Positions 52,512-62,500 of a stretch of 64,000 nt of DNA are shown piece after piece; the first letter of the stretch is position 1; the number at the start of each line of letters is the position of its first letter. The position numbers and the translations under genes are program-made. The stretch is from JACKAQ01 sp020634975 [NCBI: Calditrichia bacterium]. Lineage in GTDB: Bacteria; Calditrichota; Calditrichia; RBG-13-44-9. Under the pieces are notes generated by a model that made no database searches, was not told where the DNA came from, and was given only the letters and a program-made list of their open reading frames with translations. The DNA is taken from contig JACKAQ010000001.1 of NCBI GenBank assembly GCA_020634975.1, positions 1,860,001 through 1,924,000 of the forward strand, read 5' to 3'.

Positions 52512-53864
52512 CTATTTGATAAGCATCATTTTTTTAACCGCGTTGAAATCGCCGGTGGAAATGCTGTACAGATAAATGCCGCTCGGTAAATTCGACGCAT
52601 CAAATGTTACTTCGTATGCTCCGGCATTTTTAAACTCGTTCACCAGCGTGGCAATTTCCTGACCGAGCAAATCATATACTTTCAGCGTTACATGATTGGC
52701 ATTCGGCTGGATAAAGCGGATCGCCGTGGACGGGTTGAACGGATTGGGATAATTCTGTTCCAGCGCATACGCCGAAGGATTCACATCACCGATTTCCTCG
52801 ATACCCGTTGCCGAGCTGAAAAAATAGATGTTATCCAGATAAATATCACCATTACCATCAAATTTGAGCTGGAAAACATCCGCGAGATTAACCGGAGGAG
52901 AAAACGCGCTGAGCGGAATATCCACACTAACCCAGGTTCCGGTTTGGCCGGCAGGTATTAAAGCATATGGTGTTTCCAACGGTCCAGGGCTGATAATCGA
53001 AACATTCAAAGCCGTGGAATTGGCAGTCCAGTAATCCACATGCAGGTAATCCATTCCGGCGCCGGAGAGATCCTGATTGCTGCCGAATTGTGTTCCCTGA
53101 TAATTCAAACCGGCATACAGGAGCGTATTATTTCCGGAAATGGGTACCTGGGAAACCACGGTGGCTTGTCCCCAATTGGGATTGAGATCGGTTCCTGCAA
53201 CATCCGTATACGCATCGCTGAAAATAGAAATTACGTCTGTTTCGGGAACGGTTGGGGTAGGTGCCGCAACCGTGGGAGCCGATCCGCCGCCACCGGACGG
53301 GTGGAATGTGATGTTGTCAAAATAGCAGACATTATCCTGGGTTCTGCCATTCAGATCAAAATCGGGGAAAACGATGATCTGATCCTGTCCAACAGTGTTC
53401 GGGTCGCCGATTCTTCCGGTGAAATCAAAGGTTAATTCTTCCCATTGGTTTGTCAGGGTATTTGCAACTTTAATTTCCACCAACGCAGCGCCATCCGGTT
53501 TCGCAAACTTAAGCCCGACATCGCTGATCACCGGTTTCCACACCATAATTTTTACGACACTGTTGGTCGCATCCAGTGTAAATGTGCCGATATCCGAACC
53601 ATGCATCGATTCGCAACCAGCCCACGGATTACCCGTTTGCAATGCAGTAAATTTGGCTACCGTTGCCGATGTATTCGCTCCGGTTGCATCCGGGTTGGGA
53701 ATAATTTCCAGCGCCGGATTGGTGTCGTTTTCAAATACAGCCCATGTCCACGATGCGCCGTGACCGCCGGATTCGAAATCGATCGGGCTGTTTTGTGCAA
53801 ATGCAAAACCGTTTAGCGCTAAAGCGCAGAGTACTGCCATAAAAATTGTAATGCTCTTTTTCAT
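52512..53864 (-). CDS. Secreted glycan-binding-like protein with type IX sorting tag
   Basis: The 450-residue protein has a signal peptide (1-23, ending FAFAQ). Residues 25-190 form a jelly-roll like a carbohydrate-binding module (IDFESGGHGASWTWAVFEN ... VCYFDNITFHPS). After a Gly/Pro/Thr linker (APTPTVPETD) comes a second module (about 210-350, VISIFSDAYTDVAGTDLNPNWGQ ... IYLDNIYFF) that recurs twice in the protein at 57648. The C-terminal 85 residues (NYPNPFNPSTAIRF) are a sorting domain. Similar modules are common in surface glycan-binding proteins of laminarin loci, so it probably holds beta-glucan at the surface. Confidence 0.85.
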   Translation of the reverse strand: MKKSITIFMAVLCALALNGFAFAQNSPIDFESGGHGASWTWAVFENDTNPALEIIPNPDATGANTSATVAKFTALQTGNPWAGCESMHGSDIGTFTLDATNSVVKIMVWKPVISDVGLKFAKPDGAALVEIKVANTLTNQWEELTFDFTGRIGDPNTVGQDQIIVFPDFDLNGRTQDNVCYFDNITFHPSGGGGSAPTVAAPTPTVPETDVISIFSDAYTDVAGTDLNPNWGQATVVSQVPISGNNTLLYAGLNYQGTQFGSNQDLSGAGMDYLHVDYWTANSTALNVSIISPGPLETPYALIPAGQTGTWVSVDIPLSAFSPPVNLADVFQLKFDGNGDIYLDNIYFFSSATGIEEIGDVNPSAYALEQNYPNPFNPSTAIRFIQPNANHVTLKVYDLLGQEIATLVNEFKNAGAYEVTFDASNLPSGIYLYSISTGDFNAVKKMMLIK

Positions 53865-54036
53865 TGTTCAACCTCAATGTTTATTGTTACTGATTTTATA
53901 TTGACTAAGTATGATTGGTGGATCTTTTCACCTACCTTTCTTTCACCACAATTCATACCGGGTTTCCTGATACTAAATTTTTTTAGACGATTATTTTTTA
54001 TCTTGCTAAGCTGGATTAACACCCGCATCACCCGCG

Positions 54037-55059
54037 TTACATTCGCAGATATTTTTCCGGAATTTCCAAATATCCCCACGCGCGGAGCTGGCGTGCCCAA
54101 CCGCCAAGATTATCCTTCCAAACCCGGATGAGCTTCATTTGATTAAATTCATCCACCTTTTTTTCCAGATAAATTTTATCAACAATTTTTTCGACGGATT
54201 CTTTGCCCCAACGGTAAGTGGGTTGTCCCAGAAAAACATCGACAATGCCTTTTTCGATATATGCCAATTGCATCGGTAACGCATCTACCGCAACGATTTT
54301 CACTTTTCCGGGCTCAATTTTATCCAACAGGGTATTGTCAAAAAACGGCCAGCCGCCAACCATTGCCCAGCCTTTCAAATCCGGATATTCGGTGCTCACC
54401 CGTTGCATTTCGGCAATTGCTGCTGCTGTGTTTTCGACATGATAAAATTGGCCAACGATGTCAATTTCCGGGTATTTTTCCGCTTCTTTCAGAAGCCCTT
54501 TCACCCGTTTTTGGAGGTTTGGCGCATGTGGGTTGCCACCCAAAATTGCAACCTGCCCTTTGGTTCCCATCACGGCAACCAGTTCGGACATTACTTTTTC
54601 ACCGATTTCCATATCGTTCGGACCATAAAATGCGAAGCGTTTTGATGTCGGTGCGTCGCTGTCGAAGGTCATAACCGGCACGCCGCTGTCAACCGCTTTG
54701 TTGATTGCAGCGGTGAGGACCGAATCATCCGAACAGGAAACGATGATGGCATCCGTTCCGTCTTCCACCGCATTCAGGATGCGCTCAGCCTGTTGCTCGG
54801 CATTTTCCTCCATTGGTGTGCGCCAACTAATGTTCACCGTTATCATGCTGTGTTTATCAGTCAAATCCGCTGCTGCGGCTTCTGCGCCCAACCGGGCAGA
54901 GTTAAACACCGGATTCGCAGCGCTTTTGGCGACCATGGTTATGTTGATGGTTTTCACATCTTCAGGTTTTTTGCCAACCATTTCATCTGTCAAATCCTGG
55001 CAGCCCATGATTATTGAAAACAAGCCAATGAGACCGATATGCTTAACCATATTTCTCAT
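54037..55059 (-). CDS. Periplasmic sugar-binding lipoprotein (RbsB/PBP1 type), no permease nearby
   Basis: The 340-residue protein has a lipobox IMGC (Cys about 19) and the two-lobe fold of ribose-type sugar-binding proteins: NITMVAKSAANPVFNSARLGAEAAA, then DAIIVSCSDDSVLTAAINKAVDSGVPVMTFDSD, and GQVAILGGNPHAPNLQKRVKGLL. AAAAGG precedes the ATG. No ABC permease or ATPase gene is in this cluster, so it may work with a transporter elsewhere or feed a sensor. It lies between the tagged binding protein and the sugar symporter genes. Confidence 0.85.
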   Translation of the reverse strand: MRNMVKHIGLIGLFSIIMGCQDLTDEMVGKKPEDVKTINITMVAKSAANPVFNSARLGAEAAAADLTDKHSMITVNISWRTPMEENAEQQAERILNAVEDGTDAIIVSCSDDSVLTAAINKAVDSGVPVMTFDSDAPTSKRFAFYGPNDMEIGEKVMSELVAVMGTKGQVAILGGNPHAPNLQKRVKGLLKEAEKYPEIDIVGQFYHVENTAAAIAEMQRVSTEYPDLKGWAMVGGWPFFDNTLLDKIEPGKVKIVAVDALPMQLAYIEKGIVDVFLGQPTYRWGKESVEKIVDKIYLEKKVDEFNQMKLIRVWKDNLGGWARQLRAWGYLEIPEKYLRM

Positions 55060-55162
55060 TTTTTATACCTTTTTCCTTTTATTTCAAATGGCAAATTCTT
55101 TGGGGTTTTTCATCGTTTTTTTCAAAAAACCGGCACAAATCGAACCCCTAAAGCTAAAATAA

Positions 55163-56626
55163 TTAAGCAGATGTGGGCTCGATAAGCGGGTTATCGCGAC
55201 GCGCTTCGAGCTGCTCTCGAATTTCGTAGGATTTTTCTTCTGTAATGTTGAAAGATGCCACTGCCCAAATGGAAATACCGGCTGCAATGGCAGGAATAAC
55301 CACATCAAAAATCCGCATCCAGAGGAATGTGGATGCCGTTTGTGCGCCGCCCATTTCAACATCAAAGCCGGTTGCGTTCAGCAGATACCCGGATAAGCCA
55401 AAAGCGAGGGACATACCCAGCTTCACCATCCACCAATAGATAGAGCCGAACATGCCTTCGCGGCGCTCACCGGTTTCGAGTTCGTCCATATCGCAAACAT
55501 CCGCAATCATCGATCCCATCAGCGTAAAAAGCCCGCCCATGCCAACGGCAATCATCGGTGCGGGTAAAAGCACTTTCCACGGCACCATTGGATCGTAACA
55601 GAACCATTTCAGCAAACTACCAACCAACGTAACAGCCGTTGCCAGCATAAATGTGCGGCGTTTCCCAAGTTTTGAGGAAATCCACGTTACCACCACAATT
55701 GCAGCCAAAGTTGATGCGGTATTTATTGTTCCGAAAATACCCATGTATCTGGCGCCCATATCCGTATCGCCGCCACTGACATAAAAAATAATGATGTAAG
55801 AACTGAAGCCCCCGACAAGCATGATGCCGTTGAACAGAAAAAAGGTTCCGGCACATAATTTCAGAAATTCTCGCTGTTTTAGCGTGATTACCAAACCTTT
55901 GAAAAACTGGGCGATATTGGTTTTTATTCCCTGGAGAATCGGCACTTTTTCTTCACTTTCGCTTTCGCGGGCAACAAATTTTTCGCGCAGAAAGATTGCC
56001 GGCATAATCCCGACAATCGCTACAAAAATGCCGATAAATATGGCGAGCGTTCGCGCACCTTCAACAGAATCTGAAAACAGGCGATCGTTTTCCATAATTG
56101 CATAAAACCAGGGCAGGGAAATCCATGCGAATTGCCCCATAAAATTCATTACTGCCATCAATCGTGTGCGTTCGTGATAATCGGAAGTCAATTCATATCC
56201 GAGGGCGACCCACGGCGTTGCAAAAACGGTGTAAAAGAGATAAAAAATGATGGAGCCGATCAGGAAAAACCAGAAATAGAACATCTCGCTGTGGCCTTCC
56301 GGCAGTTGCCACATTAACGCAAAAATAAGCCCGACAAATATTGCACCGATAAAAATATACGGGCGGCGGCGGCCGAAACGGGATCGGGTGTTATCAGAAA
56401 TATATCCCATAATCGGGTCTGTTAACGCATCGGTAAATCGTGGAATTGCCTGAAGCGCACCAACCAAAGCCGGGTTGATCCCAAGCCCGACATTCAAAAC
56501 GATAGACATAAATCCAATAGCACCACCCAACAAATTGTTGACAATTGAACCGAGACCATAAGCGAACTTGTGTCCCATTGAGAGGCGATCTTTCGGAGCT
56601 GTTTCATGCTGTTTAAAGTCGCTCAT
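55163..56626 (-). CDS. GPH-type sugar:cation symporter (MFS)
   Basis: The 487-residue protein has about twelve membrane helices. It carries the GPH (glycoside-pentoside-hexuronide) marks, with GLGSIVNNLLGG at the start, DALTDPIMGYISDNTRSRFGRRRPYIF in the loop after helix two, and a later DVCDMDELETGERREGMFGS. Such symporters bring di- or oligosaccharides into the cytoplasm with Na+ or H+. AAAGGGG precedes the ATG at 56626. In this cluster the likely cargo is laminari-oligosaccharide or gentiobiose. Confidence 0.92.
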   Translation of the reverse strand: MSDFKQHETAPKDRLSMGHKFAYGLGSIVNNLLGGAIGFMSIVLNVGLGINPALVGALQAIPRFTDALTDPIMGYISDNTRSRFGRRRPYIFIGAIFVGLIFALMWQLPEGHSEMFYFWFFLIGSIIFYLFYTVFATPWVALGYELTSDYHERTRLMAVMNFMGQFAWISLPWFYAIMENDRLFSDSVEGARTLAIFIGIFVAIVGIMPAIFLREKFVARESESEEKVPILQGIKTNIAQFFKGLVITLKQREFLKLCAGTFFLFNGIMLVGGFSSYIIIFYVSGGDTDMGARYMGIFGTINTASTLAAIVVVTWISSKLGKRRTFMLATAVTLVGSLLKWFCYDPMVPWKVLLPAPMIAVGMGGLFTLMGSMIADVCDMDELETGERREGMFGSIYWWMVKLGMSLAFGLSGYLLNATGFDVEMGGAQTASTFLWMRIFDVVIPAIAAGISIWAVASFNITEEKSYEIREQLEARRDNPLIEPTSA

Positions 56627-56685
56627 CTGTACCCCTTTTTAAAGTAAGTTGCATTTGCGGAAAATTGGACCTTCCCAAAGATTCT

Positions 56686-57507
56686 TTAATTCGCGGCTTT
56701 GTACACCCGGACATAATCAATCAGCATTGTTTGCGGGAATACGGTGCTGGCATTGGGCGACCCCACATAATTGCCGCCGACAGCCAGGTTTAAAATGATG
56801 AAAAACGGATGATCGAACACCCATTCGCCCGGTAAATCAGTCGATTTTACGGCTTGATAAAGATTTCCGTCAACAAACCATTTGATGCTGTTTGCATCCC
56901 ACTCCACAGAAAACACATGAAAACCGGTATCGAATCTGTCATTTACCAAATTGTATTGCTCTGTAACGGGTTGCCCGCCGGAATATCCTGGCCCGTGCAG
57001 GCTGCCATGAATTCTGGCTGGTTCCTGCCCGCGATATTCCATGATGTCAATTTCGCCGCAGAGCGGCCAACCGACATCGTCAATATTTGCACCGAGCAAC
57101 CAGAATGCCGGCCAAATTCCCTGTCCCCACGGTAGCCGCATCCGGGCTTCGAAACGCCCGTAAGTGCGTTCAAACAAATCTTTTGTAACGATACGTGCGG
57201 AGGTGTAACTGCGCCCCTGAAACGATTCTGCACGGGCAACAATGGCAAGGTTGCCCTGCCCGTCGAGCGATGCGTTTTCAGGGCGATTGGTGTCGTATTC
57301 CAACTGGGCGTTTCCCCAATCGGTGCCGATATCAAATGCCCATTTGGTTGAATCCGGCACAACGCCGGCGGTGCCGTTAAATTCATCGGACCAAACCAGC
57401 TCCCATTGTTCTTCCTCCGGCTCTTCGCTGGAGCTGCATCCGGCGAGAAAAATTGCGGCAACACATATCAAAATGAGCTGCTTAAGGAGAATTTTATTCC
57501 AATTCAT
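56686..57507 (-). CDS. GH16-type laminarinase, lipoprotein
   Basis: The ATG at 57507 (MNWNKILL) follows AGAGGTAAC. The 273-residue protein has a lipobox LAGC (Cys about 24) and a GH16 jelly roll (35-270) with LVWSDEFNG, the substrate-cleft stretch RMRLPWGQGIWPAFWLLG, and the catalytic motif GEIDIMEYRG holding both acidic residues. It ends MLIDYVRVYKA, the normal family end. It most resembles endo-beta-1,3-glucanases and would cut laminarin at the cell surface. The second GH16 in the cluster differs by its many cysteines. Confidence 0.92.
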   Translation of the reverse strand: MNWNKILLKQLILICVAAIFLAGCSSSEEPEEEQWELVWSDEFNGTAGVVPDSTKWAFDIGTDWGNAQLEYDTNRPENASLDGQGNLAIVARAESFQGRSYTSARIVTKDLFERTYGRFEARMRLPWGQGIWPAFWLLGANIDDVGWPLCGEIDIMEYRGQEPARIHGSLHGPGYSGGQPVTEQYNLVNDRFDTGFHVFSVEWDANSIKWFVDGNLYQAVKSTDLPGEWVFDHPFFIILNLAVGGNYVGSPNASTVFPQTMLIDYVRVYKAAN

Positions 57508-57565
57508 ACGGTTACCTCTGTGTAGCATATATTTTACGAAATCAACTTCCACAGCAAGGATACCA

Positions 57566-57599
57566 GCAGACAGGGGTTTACCAATAAATCCCTGTCTGC
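57566..57599. terminator. GC-rich hairpin after the lipoprotein glycan-binding gene
   Basis: GCAGACAGGG pairs perfectly with CCCTGTCTGC over 14 bases, 49 bases past the stop of the gene ending at 57648. The T-run (57601-57607) lies on the plus-strand side. Confidence 0.45.
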
Positions 57600-57647
57600 G
57601 GTTTTTTTAAGCCGGTTTGCATTTCGCTAATGCAGAGATTCACAGCG

Positions 57648-59513
57648 CTATCTAAAGTAGATGTTGTCCAGCCAAATATCGCCATCACCATCAAATTTGA
57701 GCTGAATAACATCCGCAAGATCAACCGGAGCAAATGAAGACAATGGAATGTCCAAACTTGTCCAACCGGTTGTGGGCACCGTAAGCACATACGCTGTTTC
57801 AACAGGCCCGGTGCTGATCAGATAGACGTTTAAGGTGGTTGAATTTGCTGTCCAGAAATCGATATGCAGGGTGTTTTTTCCGGCACCGGAAAGATTTTGG
57901 CTACTGCCTAACTGAATTCCCTGATAATTCAATCCGGAATATTTCAACGTGTTATTTCCCTGAATACTAACCTGGGAAACAACTGTCGCCTGTCCCCAAT
58001 TCGGATTGAGGTCAGTTCCTGCCACGCCGGAATACACATCGCTAAATATAGATATAACATCGCTTGCCGAAACGGTTGGTGTTGGTGCGGCAACCGCAGG
58101 CTCGTTGGTAGGTCCAACTTCGCCTTTGTAAAAATAGACGTTATCCACATAAACCGTGTTGGGATCGCCGGAGAGCACCAGTTGTGCAAGATGTCCTCTA
58201 TTCACCAATCCGGCAAAATTGCTCAACGGAATATCCAGACTCACCCAGTTTTCCGTGCTCAGTACCGGGCTGGTAAAGGTAAGCTCATGAGACGAATCGT
58301 CGCCGCCGTCAAAAACGCCGTTTGCGCCAAAATCAACCAACAGCACTCTGAATGCTGCCGGCGCTGCGGTCGGATCCGGTGTCCAGATATCCAGATGGAA
58401 GTGGGTCATATCCGTGGCGTCGATGGTTTGGGTGGCAAATTCAATTCCGACAAAGTTGAGATCGGTGTATTTCTTCACATCGTCGCCGGCAACCTGAACA
58501 TCTTCCACATTTGCAGTGGAGAATTCCCAGCCGGTATCCCAGGTATCTACCGGAACATTGCTGTACGCATTGCTGAACATGGAAATAACATCCGCTGCAT
58601 CGGCGGTGGGTGTTGGTGCGGGTGTTGTCGGGCGCGGTGCCGGAGCAACCACATTTACCGTAATAGTGTTGCCAACTTCCACATTACCTAATTTTACAGT
58701 AATTTCGGCGGAACCGACGCTGACGCCATTAATGGAGCCGTCAGCGCCAACAGTTGCCACCGATTCATCGGAAGAAACCAAAGTAAAGTAGGCCGGCGCT
58801 GCGTTAACCGTAATATCCACGCCGTTAACATTATAAATAACGCCGGTAATGCCCGCGTTGATGCTTTCGCCAACCTCGCCGCTGACCGTGCCGGAGGCAA
58901 AAACAGCTCTCGGCTGAGCGATGGTTCCCAGCTTTTCATATTTTATTTCGTCCAGCCAAACGTAAAAACCATTTTTTTCGAATGCACCAACGGAGTATTG
59001 GAACAATCCTCTTTCTGTGCCAAGTTTTCTGGCATCCGGAATCGGAATGACAAATTTTTGCCAAACGGTGGTCAAAGTGATATCAGACCGGGAAGCGGTG
59101 TAGAGCGAACTTCCCGAATTGTCGTTACCAAAACCAGCCAATCCGAACGGTGCAACCATGCTGGCTTTTGCCCAAAATGTTACAGCATCGTAACCGGTTA
59201 GGTCACGCGGGCCGGGCGAAACAAACGCACCACCGGAGAAAAATCCCGCCGGATCGCCTTCGCTGGGAACGGTAATCCGCATCGACGATTCCCCGTTGTA
59301 TTTTTCGTCCGTGTCAATCGTAATCGCATCCAGTTTGGTGTTCAGGAATGCCTGATAATCCAAACCACCGCTGATGCCATCAATAAAAATGTCGCCGTTT
59401 GTGGGATATTCGGCAGGCGCCAACGTGTTGATATCCCTTTCACAGCCGGCAAGTCCGATGATGACCAACATCGAAACCGCGATAACGAGGCGAAAGAAAT
59501 TATTCGTTTTCAT
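57648..59513 (-). CDS. Surface glycan-binding-like lipoprotein with Big_2-type domain and two repeated modules
   Basis: The 621-residue protein has GGGAGGT before the ATG and a lipobox LAGC (Cys about 24). Order: a jelly-roll-like module (35-195, SMRITVPSEGDPAGFF), a Big_2-like Ig domain (about 205-290, SSDESVATVGADGSINGV), then two copies of the ISxFSxxY module (about 305-455 and 470-621), each after an APTPT linker. The second copy is almost the same as that in the 52512 protein (GTDLNPNWGQATVVSQV). The layout of N-terminal lipid and stacked binding domains fits a surface glycan-binding protein of a laminarin locus. Confidence 0.85.
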   Translation of the reverse strand: MKTNNFFRLVIAVSMLVIIGLAGCERDINTLAPAEYPTNGDIFIDGISGGLDYQAFLNTKLDAITIDTDEKYNGESSMRITVPSEGDPAGFFSGGAFVSPGPRDLTGYDAVTFWAKASMVAPFGLAGFGNDNSGSSLYTASRSDITLTTVWQKFVIPIPDARKLGTERGLFQYSVGAFEKNGFYVWLDEIKYEKLGTIAQPRAVFASGTVSGEVGESINAGITGVIYNVNGVDITVNAAPAYFTLVSSDESVATVGADGSINGVSVGSAEITVKLGNVEVGNTITVNVVAPAPRPTTPAPTPTADAADVISMFSNAYSNVPVDTWDTGWEFSTANVEDVQVAGDDVKKYTDLNFVGIEFATQTIDATDMTHFHLDIWTPDPTAAPAAFRVLLVDFGANGVFDGGDDSSHELTFTSPVLSTENWVSLDIPLSNFAGLVNRGHLAQLVLSGDPNTVYVDNVYFYKGEVGPTNEPAVAAPTPTVSASDVISIFSDVYSGVAGTDLNPNWGQATVVSQVSIQGNNTLKYSGLNYQGIQLGSSQNLSGAGKNTLHIDFWTANSTTLNVYLISTGPVETAYVLTVPTTGWTSLDIPLSSFAPVDLADVIQLKFDGDGDIWLDNIYFR

Positions 59514-59586
59514 ATCTTACCTCCCGATACACAATGTTATTCTTGAACGTATATTTTTTCATGATTCTTAAATCCTTGTTTTCTGT

Positions 59587-62500
59587 TTACATACCGATGT
59601 TAAAATGAAGGTAAGTTCTGATTTCCCATTCACTGCCGTTGTCGAAACCTTCTGCTTCCGGATCGCAAACCAGCTCGCCGATGTCGTTCAGCACTTTTGT
59701 GGGGCAATAGCGCGGCGAATACTGATCGAGCGACCGCCAGGTGAAACGCAGTCCCAATCGGGTTTGCGGAATATCGTGCCATTGCGGCTTACCAACAGCG
59801 GTGGACAAATCAGCCATCAATTGCAGCGGATAAGTCAGGTTAAAATCGCGGTGGTAATCGTATGGTCCCCAATCATTAACTTTCGCCATTGCGGTAAGTT
59901 TGTAGGTATTCATGATGAACCGGATATCGCCGCCATAACGATTGATCAGCCGTGCATCGTCGCCATTCGGCTCTGCATCGCCGGCAAATAAATTGGCAAT
60001 GATGCCCTGTCCCGGGCTGGATTTTGAAATGATGCGGGCATGCGCTTCCCAAAGATCTCGCGCCGGAGGAGCGCCGGGGAAAGCAAATGTGGTGCGTCCG
60101 TCGCCCAAAATACCGATGGCGGCATCTTGCGTCGTCGGATGGCTGCGATAGACAAATCCAACGCTGGCCGCCAGCGATGCGTCTTCTGCCATATCGCTGT
60201 CCCATGCATACATCCAGCTGGCCGGTGTGGGATCGTATGTGATCAACAGTTCCCCGGCGGTGGTTTCCCGGTTGCCGCGAACCGCAAAAGGATCGTCCAG
60301 AATATTGCGGGGTCTGCCCGGTGCCTGAACATCGCCGGGAATCGGTCCTTCTATCGGCTTTTGCCAGAGGAAATTGGGTGCTACTTGCCAGTTGCCCATC
60401 TGATAGGTTATACCGGAAAGCACGTTCATCTGGTTACCGCTGCCGCTGTCTTTCAATCGCCAGCCGGTAAATGTTTGGGTATAATCCGCGCCGCCGTTGG
60501 CAACCAGCCCCATTGCCGCGCCAGATGCATACCAGTTCCAACGCCCTTTGGAGAACGTGAATTTGATTTTGCCGCCAAATGTATCTTTGGATTCGATATC
60601 ATCCTGAAAAACCTGATAGTTGCCGGATGTACCGTCCACAATTTGGAAGGAATCCCCAACGCGGGTGTTACCGGACCAGATACCGCCAAGATCGATACCC
60701 AAACCGCCAACCTCGGTAGCCACATGAAGCGTTGCCCGGCGGGTGGGCGGAACCGGAACCGCAAAGGAGCTGACAGCCGGCGCCTGTTCGTCCAAATCTT
60801 CGTGATAAATACCGGTAACTTCTGCGCCGCCCAGTTTCCGGGCATATTTGACCAGCACAGCCGGGTTGGCACCCCACCACAATTCCGGACCGAAAGCCAC
60901 TTTCAAACCGTTCAGCGATTTTTTACCGTGGACTTCGAAACCGACCGGCGCAATGCCGTTGTAAATATCGATATTGGGACCGTAGTTCGCTTCCGGATAC
61001 AATCCGAAAAAGTCGCCTTCGTATCCCCAGTGATAATGACCGGTGCGATAAAAACCTTCCAGATCGAACAACCGGCTGTTCCAGCTGATATTTGCCTGAT
61101 GAATTCTGACCCGGTTCAGCGAGCTGATTTCGAGATTACCTTCGTCCGTGCGAACATCTCTGGCGCGACCGGCGTTTTCATAAAAAATTTCATCGATGGG
61201 ATTTTCCGGAACGTTCCCGAGGAAATTCAGGGTTACCGTCCCCCGAACGCTTTCGGTGGGTTTGGCTTCGAACTGCGTATATAATGATTGCATGTGACCG
61301 AAACCCAATTCATTGGGATAAACCCGTTCGTCCGGAGATGCATTGTCCGGCGTTGTAATCAGATCGCCACCGGTGCTAAAAGTCGACATCTCGAGCCGAA
61401 TACCGCTAACACGAATAGCACCTGTTTGCTCGCTAACCAGCGCCGCGCGATCGCCCCTTGCGGCAAGCACGGCTTCCATTAACGAAATATTACTGAAATA
61501 TTGTTGGGTACTTCTAGCGCTGACACCCGCCGCATACGGATCAAAGGAGTGCGCTTTTTTGAGGGCGTAATAAGCTGCCCGGGGATAGTTTTGATAAAAT
61601 CCGGCAGCGTTGGTCGGGCCTTTTGCGCAGATCCCGAACCACTCTTCGTTCATGTTATTCTGACCCTCGGCATAATCAAATTGATACCCGCCATTGGACC
61701 AGGATGCATTGTTATCGTGAACGCTCAAATTTTTGGTTTGGCCATATTTCCACCAGCCATCGCTAAACTGAAAAGTGAAACCGCCGATGGAGTTTCCGGC
61801 TTTGCCGAGACCGCTGGCGTTCTCGTATATTTCCTTCCAGTTTTCGACCATGTATTTCGCCTGGGAATACTGGTCTTCAGCGTTTTCGATGGCGTTAAAG
61901 GCATCGGAGCCAAATTCGGTGAACAGGATTGGCTTGTTCAGCTTCTCTTTCACCACCTGAAACGCATCGCCAAAAGATAATCCGCGATACATATTGGTGC
62001 CGAAAATGTCAAAATCCTGGCATGTTTCCGCGATGATATCGATAAACAGCAAATCGCCGTTACACATGGCAACCGGCACGGAGGTATCGATTGCTTTCAT
62101 CGCCTTTGCGCCTTCGTTAAACAGCTGATACATTGCCTCGGCGCGAACCGTCGATTTTCTGTCTTCGAAAGGGATGTCTTCTGTTTCGGCGCCATCCCAA
62201 AACAGACCGTAGTTATTTTCGTTGCCCAGCAAATACAGCAACAAACCGGGAACGCCTTTATACTCATTCACCAATGCCGTCACTTCTGATAGCAGCAATT
62301 CCCGAACTTGTGGATCGGAATATTCCGTATTGGAGATGTATGCGCCGTCCAGCGTTACGCCGTAACGGCCAAACGAGTGGTTCAGCATCGTATAGATGCC
62401 GTAATTTTCGTAAATATACTGAATCCATTTTGGCTGAATACCGGTGTAAACACGAATCGCATTTACGCCCATGCTTTTCAGCAAAGACATTTCGGCATCG

